DNA from: UMGS172 sp964424555 | GTDB taxonomy: Bacteria; Bacillota; Clostridia; Oscillospirales; Acutalibacteraceae | NCBI GenBank assembly: GCA_964424555.1 | Contig: CAYRIX010000003.1 | Span: 1-64,000, forward strand | Reading direction: 5' to 3' | DNA: 64,000 bases | In this document: in pieces, positions 9,022 through 18,339 of the stretch | How positions within the stretch are numbered: the first letter of the stretch is position 1 | Layout of the letters: the number at the start of each line of letters is the position of its first letter | Notes under the pieces: generated by a model | The model's input: the letters and a program-made list of their open reading frames with translations, nothing else | What the model was told of the DNA's origin: nothing | Databases searched by the model: none | Position numbers and translations under genes: made by a program

Positions 9022-10797
9022 ATGAAGAAGTTTATTTCGTTTGCTTTGGTGCTTATGCTCGCACTCGGCCTTATGGCAGGCTGCGGTAGTGACGAAACCA
9101 CAAGTGACAGCAGCGATACCGCAAATACTGACGGAATCGTTTCAACAGAGGATGTAAAATTTTTGGATGAAAACAATGAGTCGGTCTACCGAATTGTCCG
9201 TCCCGAAAACGACCAGTCGGTTGTAGAACCGTCAAAATATCTCTTCCAGCAGATGAAGTCTAAGTTAGGCATTACTGCACAGATGCTTTTTGATGATGAG
9301 GACGGTGCGGATGCTTATGAGATATTGCTGGGCAATGTCAACCGTCCCGAGGTTGCTAAGGCCAGACAGTATCTTGAGGGTGCCACAGGAGGACGCTATG
9401 ACGATTACGTCATCTGCACTATCGGCAAAAAGATAGTTTTATATGCTTACACAACCGAGAACTTGGAGCAGGCCATCAAGTACTTTGTTGAAAATTACAT
9501 TAAGGCCGAGGGTGTAAAGGGCGGTATCGCCTACGCCCACGCTGCCGAGGGCAATTTCGAGAACATAACCGTAAACGGTGTTAATATCGGTGCTTTCGAT
9601 TTTGTCAAGCCGCATTACAATGCTTCGTATCTTGCTCAGTTGGAGATGCAGGAGATCATAGACACCGTATATAAAAAGACAGGCTTTATGATGGAGATAA
9701 AGCATGACACCGAAACCGAACTGTCGGATTATCAGATAATCGTCGGAAATGCTTCTTCGGACGGAGTAGAGACGGTTACCGATTATGATCAATACAAGAT
9801 CACCGTTAAGGGCACTAAGGTATACATAAACGGCGGCAGTGCACATGCTACCGCTATGGGTGTTTCGGAGTTTGCCAAGCTTTTGAGCGGCGATATCACC
9901 GATGCCGCCTCTAAGAGCGGTTCTTATGCGACATCGATCAGCGCATATGACAAGGCTACCAACCTGTACCGAGTATGGGGTGACGATTTCGATGGCGATG
10001 CACTTGATACCGAAACATGGATACTCGGACATCCCGGAAGTCCCAACTGGAAGGGTACAGGTATCGGCGGTAAGCATTGGATACGTTCTCATGACCCTAA
10101 CGATGTCTATGTCAAGGACGGCAAGTTCCACATGACCGCCCGTGAGGACGACCAGTACTACTATGGCGGTCTTATCCAGACCTACGGCACATTTAAGTAC
10201 GGATATATTGAAATGAGTGCCAAGATACCTCAGGGCGTCGGCTTCTGGAGTGCTTTATACTGTCAGGCAGATTACCAGAATGAGCCCAGTGTGCTTGATC
10301 CCTCAAAGCCCTTGATGGGTGACCCTGAGTTTGATATTATGGAGTGCTTTGGTGATTCAAGTAACTTTGCAGCCAACCTCCACTCTTGGCCCAGAAACGG
10401 CTATGATACCATAAACGGCTGGAGCCACACCTCGCTTGACGGCAAGCTGTACGGCAATGATAAGAAATACAGAATCCCCGACGAGGGTGCAGTGCTTGGT
10501 GACACTTTCCACACCTACGGTATGATGTGGAGTTCCGAGTTGGTTACCTTTACCTGCGACGGTGAGGCATATTTCAGCTACGATATTACCACCACAGAGC
10601 AGGATATAGAGTCGTTTAACCACAATGTCTGGATAAGACTTGCGCTCAGCGTCGGCAATGCAGAAAATCCGCTTGGTGCTGTTCTGACCGAGAATCCCGA
10701 TGAGTGGCAGTTCTCAAATCAATTTGTTGTTGATTGGATACAGCTTTATCAGTACGATGATGGTCAGTGCACAAACACACTGCCCGATCTAAAATAA
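9022..10797 (+). CDS. GH16 beta-glucanase-like lipoprotein with N-terminal GH67N/GH20b-like region
   Basis: 591 aa. ATG 9022 lies 7 nt after GGAGG (9010-9014). Lipoprotein signal with lipobox LMAGC, so it should be exported and lipid-anchored. Residues about 40-310 form two related halves, each with an EILLGNVNRPE/QIIVGNASSDG block followed by an ITV-G-KVYINGG strand, resembling the non-catalytic domain found before GH67 and GH20 enzymes. GH16 spans about 320-585: DDFDGDALDTETW near the start, active-site strand E436-F-D438-I-M-E441 (the ExDxxE form with a beta-bulge, typical of laminarinase-type GH16), and VDWIQLYQ at the end. Catalytic Glu residues are present. Likely cleaves a beta-1,3 or related glucan outside the cell; the exact substrate cannot be read from sequence. 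Followed 25 bp later by a paralogue. Confidence 0.9.
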   Translation: MKKFISFALVLMLALGLMAGCGSDETTSDSSDTANTDGIVSTEDVKFLDENNESVYRIVRPENDQSVVEPSKYLFQQMKSKLGITAQMLFDDEDGADAYEILLGNVNRPEVAKARQYLEGATGGRYDDYVICTIGKKIVLYAYTTENLEQAIKYFVENYIKAEGVKGGIAYAHAAEGNFENITVNGVNIGAFDFVKPHYNASYLAQLEMQEIIDTVYKKTGFMMEIKHDTETELSDYQIIVGNASSDGVETVTDYDQYKITVKGTKVYINGGSAHATAMGVSEFAKLLSGDITDAASKSGSYATSISAYDKATNLYRVWGDDFDGDALDTETWILGHPGSPNWKGTGIGGKHWIRSHDPNDVYVKDGKFHMTAREDDQYYYGGLIQTYGTFKYGYIEMSAKIPQGVGFWSALYCQADYQNEPSVLDPSKPLMGDPEFDIMECFGDSSNFAANLHSWPRNGYDTINGWSHTSLDGKLYGNDKKYRIPDEGAVLGDTFHTYGMMWSSELVTFTCDGEAYFSYDITTTEQDIESFNHNVWIRLALSVGNAENPLGAVLTENPDEWQFSNQFVVDWIQLYQYDDGQCTNTLPDLK

Positions 10798-10822
10798 TCA
10801 TCAAGTTTAAGGAGAAAACATC

Positions 10823-12601
10823 ATGAAGAGATTATTTGCAACATTGCTTGTTTTAGCTTTAGCACTCGGTATGTTTGTTGGCTGTTCGGGTGACGGTGAC
10901 GACAATGATACCAACAGCGGTGACAATGCAGGCGTCACCGATGCCGTGCTTTCTACAGCTGACGTAAATTACCTTAGCGCTGAAGGTGAGTCGGTGTATC
11001 GCATTGTCAGACCTGAGGGCGATGAAGCGGTCAACTCCTGTGCGCAATACCTCTTTAAGCAGATGAAGGAAATTTTGGGCGTTAGTGTACGCAATACCTT
11101 GGATACCGCTAATGACGGAACCGATACCTATGAAATACTTCTCGGTGATGTAAACCGTCCCGAGGTGGCTCAGGCTAAAGACTATCTTGTAAAAACTTCG
11201 GGCGGAAGATATGATGATTTTGCCATTTGTACTATCGGCAAAAAAATAGTTATCTACGGTGAAAGCGATGCCGCAATGGATTCTGCCGTCAAGTATTTTG
11301 TCACCAACTATGTAAAGGCCGAGGGCGTAAAGGGTGGCATTGCTTATGCCAAGGCTACCGAGGGTAGCTTCGAGACCATTACGGTTAACGGTGTTGATGT
11401 TGGTAGGTTTGATTTTGTCAGACCTCACTATAACTCCTCTTACCTTACCGAGGTCGAGATGGAAGAAATCGTAGAAACCGTTTACGCAAAAACAGGTTAT
11501 ATGATGTCTATTGTGCATGACACCAAGGTAGACCCTGCTGAGTACGAGATTATCGTTGGCAATACCACCCGTGAGGGAGTTGAGGCTGTTGCCGATTACG
11601 ACCAGTTTAAGATAACCGTCAAGGGCAAGAAGGTATATATCAACGGCGGCAGTGCACATGCTACCGCAATGGGCGTTTCTGAATTTGCCAAGATGCTCAC
11701 AGGTGATATCAAGGATTCTAACTCGGTCATAGGTTCTTATGAGACGGCAATGAATTCTTACGACAAGTCGACTAATTTCTATTGGACATGGGGTGACGAT
11801 TTTGACGGTGAGACACTTGACACCACAAAGTGGCGTCAGGTTATAGACCCCGAGGGCAGAGCCACGGGACAGAACGGAAAAACTTCTATACGTTCCGGCA
11901 ATCCCAACGATGTATTTGTTTCGGACGGTAAGTTCTACATATGTGCCCGTGAGGACGACACCACCTATTACGGCGGCATGATAAAAACCGACAGAACCAT
12001 GAGCTATAAATACGGCTACGCCGAAATGAGTTCGATAATCCCTCAGGGTGATAGCTTCTGGATAGCATGGTGGGCTTGCTCTAATGACGGCACTGCAACC
12101 TTTGACCCTAGCGAGACCAAGATACTTTCGCCTGAAATTGACATTGTTGAGTGCTTTGGCAACTCCAGCTACTATGCTGCAAACTGCCACTCATGGCCTA
12201 CAACATACGGCGTTGCAGAGTACGGTCTTGAGCATACATCTCTTGATGGTGCCGAGTACGGTAAGCTTAAGCAGTACACCAGCGTTGATGAGGGTGTGGT
12301 TCTCGGTGATGACTTCCACACCTACGGCTTCCTTTGGGATAATACTAAGATGGCATTCACCTGCGACGGAGATCTGTTCTTCTCGTATGATACTACTACC
12401 ACCTTCGAGGATATGGAATGCTTTAACCACAGTATGTACTTCATTTACAGTATGGCTCTTGCCTTTGCGGATGCCCCCGGCAATCCCATTACTCAAAATC
12501 CTGATGAGTGGGTGAGATCCAATAAGCTTGTTCTTGATTGGATGCATCTGTATCAGAAGGATGACGGCTTGCACGAGCTTAATTGGACAGGTGCTCAATA
12601 A
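10823..12601 (+). CDS. GH16 beta-glucanase-like lipoprotein (second paralogue)
   Basis: 592 aa, collinear with the preceding gene over its whole length and evidently a tandem duplicate. RBS AAGGAGA at 10810. Lipobox FVGC near residue 18, then a short D/N-rich linker. The two-part GH67N/GH20b-like region is at about 40-312 (EILLGDVNRPE; YEIIVGNTTREG; FKITVKGKKVYINGG). GH16 follows, with active-site strand E438-I-D440-I-V-E443 and C-terminal LVLDWMHLYQKDDG. The catalytic domain differs from its neighbour in the loop before the active-site strand and around SWPTTYG, so substrate range may differ. Probably co-transcribed with the upstream copy and ended by a strong terminator. Confidence 0.9.
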   Translation: MKRLFATLLVLALALGMFVGCSGDGDDNDTNSGDNAGVTDAVLSTADVNYLSAEGESVYRIVRPEGDEAVNSCAQYLFKQMKEILGVSVRNTLDTANDGTDTYEILLGDVNRPEVAQAKDYLVKTSGGRYDDFAICTIGKKIVIYGESDAAMDSAVKYFVTNYVKAEGVKGGIAYAKATEGSFETITVNGVDVGRFDFVRPHYNSSYLTEVEMEEIVETVYAKTGYMMSIVHDTKVDPAEYEIIVGNTTREGVEAVADYDQFKITVKGKKVYINGGSAHATAMGVSEFAKMLTGDIKDSNSVIGSYETAMNSYDKSTNFYWTWGDDFDGETLDTTKWRQVIDPEGRATGQNGKTSIRSGNPNDVFVSDGKFYICAREDDTTYYGGMIKTDRTMSYKYGYAEMSSIIPQGDSFWIAWWACSNDGTATFDPSETKILSPEIDIVECFGNSSYYAANCHSWPTTYGVAEYGLEHTSLDGAEYGKLKQYTSVDEGVVLGDDFHTYGFLWDNTKMAFTCDGDLFFSYDTTTTFEDMECFNHSMYFIYSMALAFADAPGNPITQNPDEWVRSNKLVLDWMHLYQKDDGLHELNWTGAQ

Positions 12602-12608
12602 AATTTTG

Positions 12609-12640
12609 AAGCCCTCGGGTATCCCGAGGGCTTTGCTTTT
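12609..12640 (+). terminator. Terminator of the GH16 pair
   Basis: AAGCCCTCGGG (12609-12619), TAT loop region, CCCGAGGGCTT (12623-12633), then a T-rich tail. Confidence 0.92.
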
Positions 12641-12751
12641 GCTAAAAATATTTCAAAAATTCATAAATTCACTACAAAACTCAAGGAGTATCTGTTATAA
12701 TAGTCACAGAATTATTATTAAGCTACCAAACCTATTAACGGAGGCTTTTAT

Positions 12752-14137
12752 ATGAAAACCTTTTTGAATAAAACAATGCTTGCCGTGTTTGTATTACTTA
12801 TGATAGCGATATCATGTGTAGGCTGTTCCAATAATGGCGGTACCGTATATGAGAGCGACGGCTTTCGGTATAGGGTTTTCGACGACAGGGTTGAATTGCT
12901 GGAGTATGTGGGCTCGGGCGGAAAGGTGACCGTCCCGTCAAAGCTTAAGGGTGAACCGGTAACGGTGCTCTGCGAGGGTCTTTTCAAAAATCGTTCGGGC
13001 ATTACGGCTATTGAGATCCCCGACAGTGTTGTCGAAATACAGGCCGAAGTGTTCAGCCATTGCACAGGCCTTTCGGTGATAGAATTGCCCGAGGGTGTCA
13101 CTACGGTGGGCACAGGTGCATTCAGCTTTTGTACGGGATTAAAGATGGTTTCACTGCCGTCTACTCTGAATGTGGTGCCTGACAATGCGTTTTATCAATG
13201 CTTAAGTCTTGAAAGTGTTGAATTGAGCTCAGGCACAACAACGATAGATAAATATGCTTTTTACGAGTGTCCTGCTTTGACATCTGTAGCATTGCCCGAC
13301 ACATTGGTCAAAATCGGTGAATGTGCCTTTATGGGCTGTACGGGATTAAGTGAGATAACTCTGCCCGACAGTGTCACAGAGTTGGGGAAGGGTTGCTTTG
13401 AGGAATGCTCATCAATAAATAAATTCACTGCAGGAAACGGACTCAAGGTGATTGGGGAAGAGGCTTTTGCACTGTGCCGTAACCTTGAAACCGTCGTATT
13501 AAATGACGTGCTTGTAACTATCGGCGCCAGTGCGTTCGCTGAAAGCAAGCTGACCGAGGTCATATTCCCTGAATCGGCTACCGATCTTGGAGGATGTCTT
13601 ATAAATTGTGAAAATCTTATCTCGGTCAAGCTTCCGTCCAAGTTGATAGCTATGCCCGACAGCATGTTCGAGGGCTGTAAGAGGCTTACTGAGGTCGAGA
13701 TACCTTCTACAGTTACAGTAATCGGGAACCGAGCGTTTTACGGTTGCGAGGCGCTTGCTTCACCAAAGATGCCCGATACACTTCAGACTGTGGGTGACTA
13801 CGCTTTTTCTCAATGCACGGCCTTTGATAAGCTGACATTCCCCGATACGCTTAAAGCTGTGGGAGCAGGAGCCTTCTCGCAGTGTATGTCACTTTCAAAG
13901 ATCGACCTTGGTGACGGTCTGACAAAAATCGGAGAGTGTGCGTTTGAATCCTGCTTAAAATTACGCACCATGACCCTGCCTGCAACATTGACTGAGGTGG
14001 GAAAGGATGCGTTCAAATCGTGCACATATCTTTACAAGGTCACCATCAAGCAGGAAAAAGGCTCGCTTGACACAAGTGATTGGGGCAAGAGCTTTGCTAT
14101 TTCCTGGAAGCCTCAGGAGAAGGATAAGAATGAATAA
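12752..14137 (+). CDS. BspA-type leucine-rich repeat lipoprotein
   Basis: 461 aa. A -10-like TATAAT is at 12696-12701. Signal peptide with lipobox CVGC near residue 25. From about residue 70 to 445 there are about 16 repeats of about 23 residues with the pattern xxIxIPxxVxxIGxxAFxxCxxLxx, the LRR_5 (BspA/TpLRR) family. These are exposed solenoid proteins seen as adhesins and ligand binders in gut and oral anaerobes; no catalytic domain is present. The 3' end overlaps the next gene by 8 bp, so the LRR gene and nth are translationally linked, an odd pairing of a surface protein with a DNA glycosylase. Confidence 0.9.
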   Translation: MKTFLNKTMLAVFVLLMIAISCVGCSNNGGTVYESDGFRYRVFDDRVELLEYVGSGGKVTVPSKLKGEPVTVLCEGLFKNRSGITAIEIPDSVVEIQAEVFSHCTGLSVIELPEGVTTVGTGAFSFCTGLKMVSLPSTLNVVPDNAFYQCLSLESVELSSGTTTIDKYAFYECPALTSVALPDTLVKIGECAFMGCTGLSEITLPDSVTELGKGCFEECSSINKFTAGNGLKVIGEEAFALCRNLETVVLNDVLVTIGASAFAESKLTEVIFPESATDLGGCLINCENLISVKLPSKLIAMPDSMFEGCKRLTEVEIPSTVTVIGNRAFYGCEALASPKMPDTLQTVGDYAFSQCTAFDKLTFPDTLKAVGAGAFSQCMSLSKIDLGDGLTKIGECAFESCLKLRTMTLPATLTEVGKDAFKSCTYLYKVTIKQEKGSLDTSDWGKSFAISWKPQEKDKNE

Positions 14138-14786
14138 AAAGGATAAAAAACTTTTGGGTGCTAAGGCGGCCGAGATATTTGAACAAGAATATACGGGCGC
14201 TGTGTGCTCTTTGGACTATACCCAAGGGGATGCGTTTCAGTTGCTGATTGCTACACGTCTTTCGGCACAGTGCACCGATGCCAGAGTCAATATGGTAACT
14301 CCCGCACTTTTTGAAAGGTTTCCCGATGCCGAGAGCATGGCAGAGGCTGATGTGAGCGAAATAGAGGAACTTATCAAGACCTGCGGATTATACAAGACCA
14401 AGGCGGCCGATTTAAAGGGGATAGGTGTTATGCTGTGCGAACAGTACGAAGGCCGAGTGCCCGATACGATAGAGGAGTTAATAACGCTACCCGGTGTCGG
14501 ACGAAAAACGGCTAATCTGGTGGTGGGTGACATCTACAATAAGCCTGCGGTTGTTACCGATACACATTTCATTCGCTTGTGCAATCGCATGGGATTTGTT
14601 AAGACTACTGACCCGTTAAAGGTCGAAAAAGAGATGAGAGAGATACTGCCGCCGGAAAAGTCAAACGGCTTTTGTCACCGTGCGGTGCTTCACGGCAGGG
14701 CGGTATGCACAGCCAGAAAGGCTTTTTGCGAAAGGTGTTGCTTTAGTGATATCTGCGAGAAGCGGCTTGATTACAAAAAGAAATAA
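14130..14786 (+). CDS. nth: Endonuclease III (DNA glycosylase/AP lyase)
   Basis: 218 aa. ATG 14130 is inside the end of the LRR gene (ATGAATAA overlap), with AGGAGAAGG at about 14115; the longer frame from 14007 only extends into the LRR gene. Helix-hairpin-helix LPGVGRKTANLVV with the catalytic Lys, then the catalytic Asp in VVTDTHFIRL. The C-terminus carries the 4Fe-4S ligand pattern C-x6-C-x2-C-x5-C (CTARKAFCERCCFSDIC). It removes oxidised pyrimidines and nicks the AP site in base-excision repair. The following nuclease and polymerase genes make a local DNA-repair group. Confidence 0.96.
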   Translation: MNKKDKKLLGAKAAEIFEQEYTGAVCSLDYTQGDAFQLLIATRLSAQCTDARVNMVTPALFERFPDAESMAEADVSEIEELIKTCGLYKTKAADLKGIGVMLCEQYEGRVPDTIEELITLPGVGRKTANLVVGDIYNKPAVVTDTHFIRLCNRMGFVKTTDPLKVEKEMREILPPEKSNGFCHRAVLHGRAVCTARKAFCERCCFSDICEKRLDYKKK

Positions 14787-14803
14787 TTTCAAAGGGTTTA
14801 CAT

Positions 14804-15874
14804 ATGAAGATAATACATTGCGGCGATATTCATTTGGATTCTAAGATAGAGTCTAATCTCCCGACAGCTAAATCACGTGAACGAAAAAAGGAAATAGTCA
14901 TGGCTTTTTGCCGTATGGTGGACTATGCAGTGGAAAACGGTGTTACAGCCGTCATAATTGCAGGCGACCTGTTTGACACTGACCGAATGCTGCCCACAAC
15001 AAGGGACGTTGTGTTGGGCAAGATAGCGTCGGCCAAAGGCACCGATTTTTTATACCTTTGCGGAAACCATGATGCAGGCAAGGCGTTGCTACAGGCTGAG
15101 TTGCCCGAAAATCTTAAGCTTTTTAAGGATTCGTGGGTTGGATTTAGGTATCAAAACGTTTGCATCACGGGTGTTGAATTGACCGAGGAAAACTGTCGTC
15201 ATATTTACGGCGGTCTGAGCTTGGAGCCCCAGTGCTTCAATATAGTTACCATGCACGGCGAGTTATCTACCTCCTACGGTAAGGAGTCGGTTAATCGAAA
15301 CGAATTGGCCGACAAGCCGATACGCTACCTTGCTTTGGGACATATTCATAAATACCAGAGCGGTACATTGGGTAAAAACGGCATATGGTGTCACTGCGGC
15401 TGTTTAGAGGGCAGAGGCTTTGACGAATGCGGTGACAAGGGGTTTGTCGTTATCGATATTGATGATAACGGAAGCTTTACGTACGAATTTATCAAGAGCT
15501 CTCAACGTGACATCGTCGAGTTGGACTGTGATATTTCGGGACTTTTTGATGCCTCTGAGATGGTAGCCGCCATCGACCGTACGACCGAGAGCGTGCCGCA
15601 TAATGCAATGGTCAAGGTGGTGCTTAAGGGCAACATACCTGCCGATGCACGTAAGGATATTGAGTACTTTAAAAAGCACCTGGGAGAACGCTTTTGGTTT
15701 GCCAAGGTCAAGGACGATACCCGAATCGAACTGCGTGCCGAGGATTATATAAATGATGTTTCGCTTAAAGGCGAATTTATACGTACTGTACTTGAGGCAG
15801 GGCTGTCGCAGGAGGTTGCTGACAGTGTTATTGCGTGCGGATTGGCAGCGCTCAGCGGACAGGAGGTGCTGTGA
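14804..15874 (+). CDS. SbcD/YhaO-like DNA repair exonuclease (calcineurin-like phosphoesterase)
   Basis: 356 aa. Metallophosphoesterase motifs in order: GDIH (D8, H10), GDLFD (D55), GNHD (N88, H89), MHGE and GHIH further on; all metal ligands are visible. The C-terminal capping region is about 130 aa. The stop TGA overlaps the ATG of the next gene by one base, so translation is coupled. Family members are Mn-dependent nucleases working with an SbcC/Rad50-like ATPase on broken or hairpin DNA ends. The partner's architecture places the pair nearer YhaO-YhaN than classical SbcD-SbcC. Confidence 0.88.
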   Translation: MKIIHCGDIHLDSKIESNLPTAKSRERKKEIVMAFCRMVDYAVENGVTAVIIAGDLFDTDRMLPTTRDVVLGKIASAKGTDFLYLCGNHDAGKALLQAELPENLKLFKDSWVGFRYQNVCITGVELTEENCRHIYGGLSLEPQCFNIVTMHGELSTSYGKESVNRNELADKPIRYLALGHIHKYQSGTLGKNGIWCHCGCLEGRGFDECGDKGFVVIDIDDNGSFTYEFIKSSQRDIVELDCDISGLFDASEMVAAIDRTTESVPHNAMVKVVLKGNIPADARKDIEYFKKHLGERFWFAKVKDDTRIELRAEDYINDVSLKGEFIRTVLEAGLSQEVADSVIACGLAALSGQEVL

Positions 15875-18171
15875 TGAGGCTTATTAAATGTCATGTTGAA
15901 AATTTTGGCACCTTGTCCGATTTTGATGTTAATTTTGAAAAAGGGCTGACCGTTATAAAAGAGGATAACGGTTTTGGAAAATCCACGTTGGCAGTATTCA
16001 TAAAAGCTATGTTTTACGGCCTTCTGCAATCCACAAAACGCAATTTGAGTGAAAATGAGCGAAAAAAGTATACCCCGTGGCAGGGCGGTGCCTTTGGCGG
16101 CTCGCTTGATTTTGAGGTTGGCCGAAAGCAGTACCGTATCGAACGCTTTTTTGCCGCAAAAGAAAAGGATGACACCTTTAAGCTGTATGATCTTGACACT
16201 AACTCTTTAAGCAGGGATTATTCCGAAAATATCGGATTAAAGCTGTTTGGCATAGATTCAGAAAGCTTTGAACGCAGTGTATATGTACCTCAGACCGATA
16301 TGGGCACCGCTATGAACAACAGCATTCGTGCCAAGCTTACAGGTCTGGTGGAGAACAGCGATGATATAAGCAACTTCGATAATGCAAAAAAGGCGTTGGA
16401 CAAGCGAGCTAAAGAGTACAGTGTCGCTAACGGTGCACGTGGAGCAATAAGTGAAAAGACAGCAGCGATAGAACAGCTTGAAGCGATGAGAAACGATGCG
16501 GTTGCGGCCAGTCAGAATCTCGAAGCGGTGTCAAAAGAGCTTGCCGTTCTCTCCGCAGAGCGTCAGAGAATAATCGAGGCATTAAAGAAGATCCGCGAGC
16601 AAATAACAGCCGCATCAGACTCGGCCGCACGGGCTGAGCAGGCAAAAAGGCGTAATGAACTGATTGGTGAAATCGAGGGGTTAGTTGCAAAGAAAAACGG
16701 GATTCTTAAAAGATATCCAAACGGTTGCCCTGCCGAGGATTTGCTGACCGAGGCAGAACAGACCGTCAGGCTCAAGGACGAAACAGCGGCCGCTTTAGAG
16801 GTCTTGTCGTCCGACACGGCTGACCGTGATGAGCTCACACGGCTTGAAGTGTTTTTCAATGGACAGATACCGTCAAAGCAGGAAACGGCAGACTGTAAAG
16901 CTCTGCTTGAGCAAACGGTAAAGCAGAAGGTTGCTCTTGAGGGCCTTGAGGCACGTATTTCGGCTGTCTCGGCTCAACCAAGCTCAGAGACAAGATCGGT
17001 CAAGCCGTTATTGTTGGCGGCGGCAGTATTGGCTGTTGCGGGCGGCGTGTCCATGGTGTGGGCGCTTGGTGTCGGTATCGTTTTATTGGCGCTGGGATTG
17101 GTAACCTTCGGTATTGCGGGATTTGTTTATCTTAAAGGCATGATATCGGCAACAGGACGTTCTAATGCCGAAGATCCCGTTGCCTTGCAAAGTAAGTATG
17201 ACGAGCTTTTCAAGGATATCAGTTCGGCACAGCAAACGGTCGGTGAATTTACACACCGGTATATGCCGTCTGAAAATCTTGGCGATGCCCTGGAGGTTAT
17301 CTCGCAAAGCTTAAGAGATCTTGAACGCCTGCAGAACGTAGTGTCCGAGCAGGAAAGAAGGCTTGAGTCACGTAAGCAGAGGATTACAGAGTGTAACGCT
17401 GTTTTGGAGGCGTTCTTTAAGGATTACGGTGTTGGTCTGCAGGGTATGTACCGTGAACGATTGGCCACTGTCAGAAACGATTTGAGAGAGCTTGAGACGG
17501 TCGACGGCCGCTTGGTTGAGTTTAAGAAAAAGCTTTCGGAGATACCCATTCCGACCGAGTCTGTTGATGAAAATGCCTCGGCCGACAAGGACGAGCTGTT
17601 GGCTGAGGAAAAGCGACTGTCAATCAGTCTGTCCTCGACGGAACAGGAAATATCCAGACTAAATGCTTTTGTCAGCCGACTTTCGGCACAGGCAGAGGGA
17701 CTCTCGGAGCTTGAGGAGCAGATCGAAAGCCTTCGTGAAGAACGTGACGAAATGCAGTATAAGTTCAACATTATCAACACAACACTTCTGCTGCTTCAAA
17801 AGGCCAAGGAAGGTCTTTCTATGAGATATCTTGACAGGATGACCGAGGGCTTTAAAAAATATTCCAATATCATATCAGGTGAGCAGTCGGGCGACAGTCT
17901 TATTGATACCGACCTTGATATAAAGCTTAGCCAAAAGGGTTCGGCGAGAGATAAGGAGTATTTCAGTCAGGGCATAAGGGATATGATAGATATTGCAATG
18001 CGTTTGTCCTTGGCGGATGCTTTGTACGAAAATGAACGTCCGATGCTTATTCTGGACGACCCATTTGTTAATCTCGATGACCGACGCTTGAAAAATGCCA
18101 TGGAGCTTTTGAAAAAGCTGGCCGACGAGCGACAGATTGTTTATCTTACCTGTCACAGCAGCCGATGCTGA
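15874..18171 (+). CDS. SbcC/YhaN-like SMC-type ATPase with central membrane segments
   Basis: 765 aa. ATG 15874 (overlapping TGATG) with AGGAGGTG directly upstream; the frame is open further upstream to 15835, inside the nuclease gene. Begins MRLIKCHVENFGTL and has a P-loop NGFGKST at about 32-38. Coiled coils lie at about 190-350 and 430-650. At about 377-420 there are two predicted hydrophobic helices (PLLLAAAVLAVAGGV; GIVLLALGLVTFGIAGFVYL) in the place of a zinc hook, a layout seen in YhaN rather than SbcC. Walker B MLILDDPFVNLDD is at about 724 and the H-loop in YLTCHSSR at the C-terminus. Inferred role: ATPase partner of the upstream nuclease, possibly membrane-tethered. Confidence 0.87.
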   Translation: MRLIKCHVENFGTLSDFDVNFEKGLTVIKEDNGFGKSTLAVFIKAMFYGLLQSTKRNLSENERKKYTPWQGGAFGGSLDFEVGRKQYRIERFFAAKEKDDTFKLYDLDTNSLSRDYSENIGLKLFGIDSESFERSVYVPQTDMGTAMNNSIRAKLTGLVENSDDISNFDNAKKALDKRAKEYSVANGARGAISEKTAAIEQLEAMRNDAVAASQNLEAVSKELAVLSAERQRIIEALKKIREQITAASDSAARAEQAKRRNELIGEIEGLVAKKNGILKRYPNGCPAEDLLTEAEQTVRLKDETAAALEVLSSDTADRDELTRLEVFFNGQIPSKQETADCKALLEQTVKQKVALEGLEARISAVSAQPSSETRSVKPLLLAAAVLAVAGGVSMVWALGVGIVLLALGLVTFGIAGFVYLKGMISATGRSNAEDPVALQSKYDELFKDISSAQQTVGEFTHRYMPSENLGDALEVISQSLRDLERLQNVVSEQERRLESRKQRITECNAVLEAFFKDYGVGLQGMYRERLATVRNDLRELETVDGRLVEFKKKLSEIPIPTESVDENASADKDELLAEEKRLSISLSSTEQEISRLNAFVSRLSAQAEGLSELEEQIESLREERDEMQYKFNIINTTLLLLQKAKEGLSMRYLDRMTEGFKKYSNIISGEQSGDSLIDTDLDIKLSQKGSARDKEYFSQGIRDMIDIAMRLSLADALYENERPMLILDDPFVNLDDRRLKNAMELLKKLADERQIVYLTCHSSRC

Positions 18172-18178
18172 AAATCAA

Positions 18179-18227
18179 CAGCCGATGTGCCTGTTTAACA
18201 CGAAACGGCATATCGGCTGAAATTTTT
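18179..18227 (+). terminator. Terminator of the nuclease-ATPase pair
   Basis: CAGCCGATGTGCC (18179-18191) pairs with GGCATATCGGCTG (18207-18219) with one wobble, followed by AAATTTTT. Confidence 0.8.
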
Positions 18228-18238
18228 ACAAAAAATTC

Positions 18239-18296
18239 CGAACAAATGTTCTTTACTTTTGAGAAAATTTGCGTTATAATACAGAACGGATGTTCG
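18239..18296 (+). promoter_or_regulatory. SOS promoter of dinB with two LexA boxes
   Basis: Two matches to the Gram-positive LexA box (CGAAC-N4-GTTC type): CGAACAAATGTTCT at 18239-18252 and AGAACGGATGTTCG at 18283-18296. Between and overlapping them lies a promoter, TTTACT (18252-18257), 17 nt, TATAAT (18275-18280). One box covers the upstream edge of the -35 and the other the transcription start, so LexA bound to either would block RNA polymerase. Confidence 0.9.
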
Positions 18297-18339
18297 ATGA
18301 ACGCTGACGGTTTTTGATAAAAGGGCAGGTGAAAAAGGC

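Noticed and set aside
10859..12190. 443-aa minus-strand open frame
   Set aside because: Shadow of the GH16 gene at 10823; no RBS or domain, composition follows the complement of the coding strand.
14007..14129. Longer N-terminus of endonuclease III
   Set aside because: It lies within the LRR gene, has no RBS and is unlike any Nth N-terminus; ATG 14130 has both RBS and family match.
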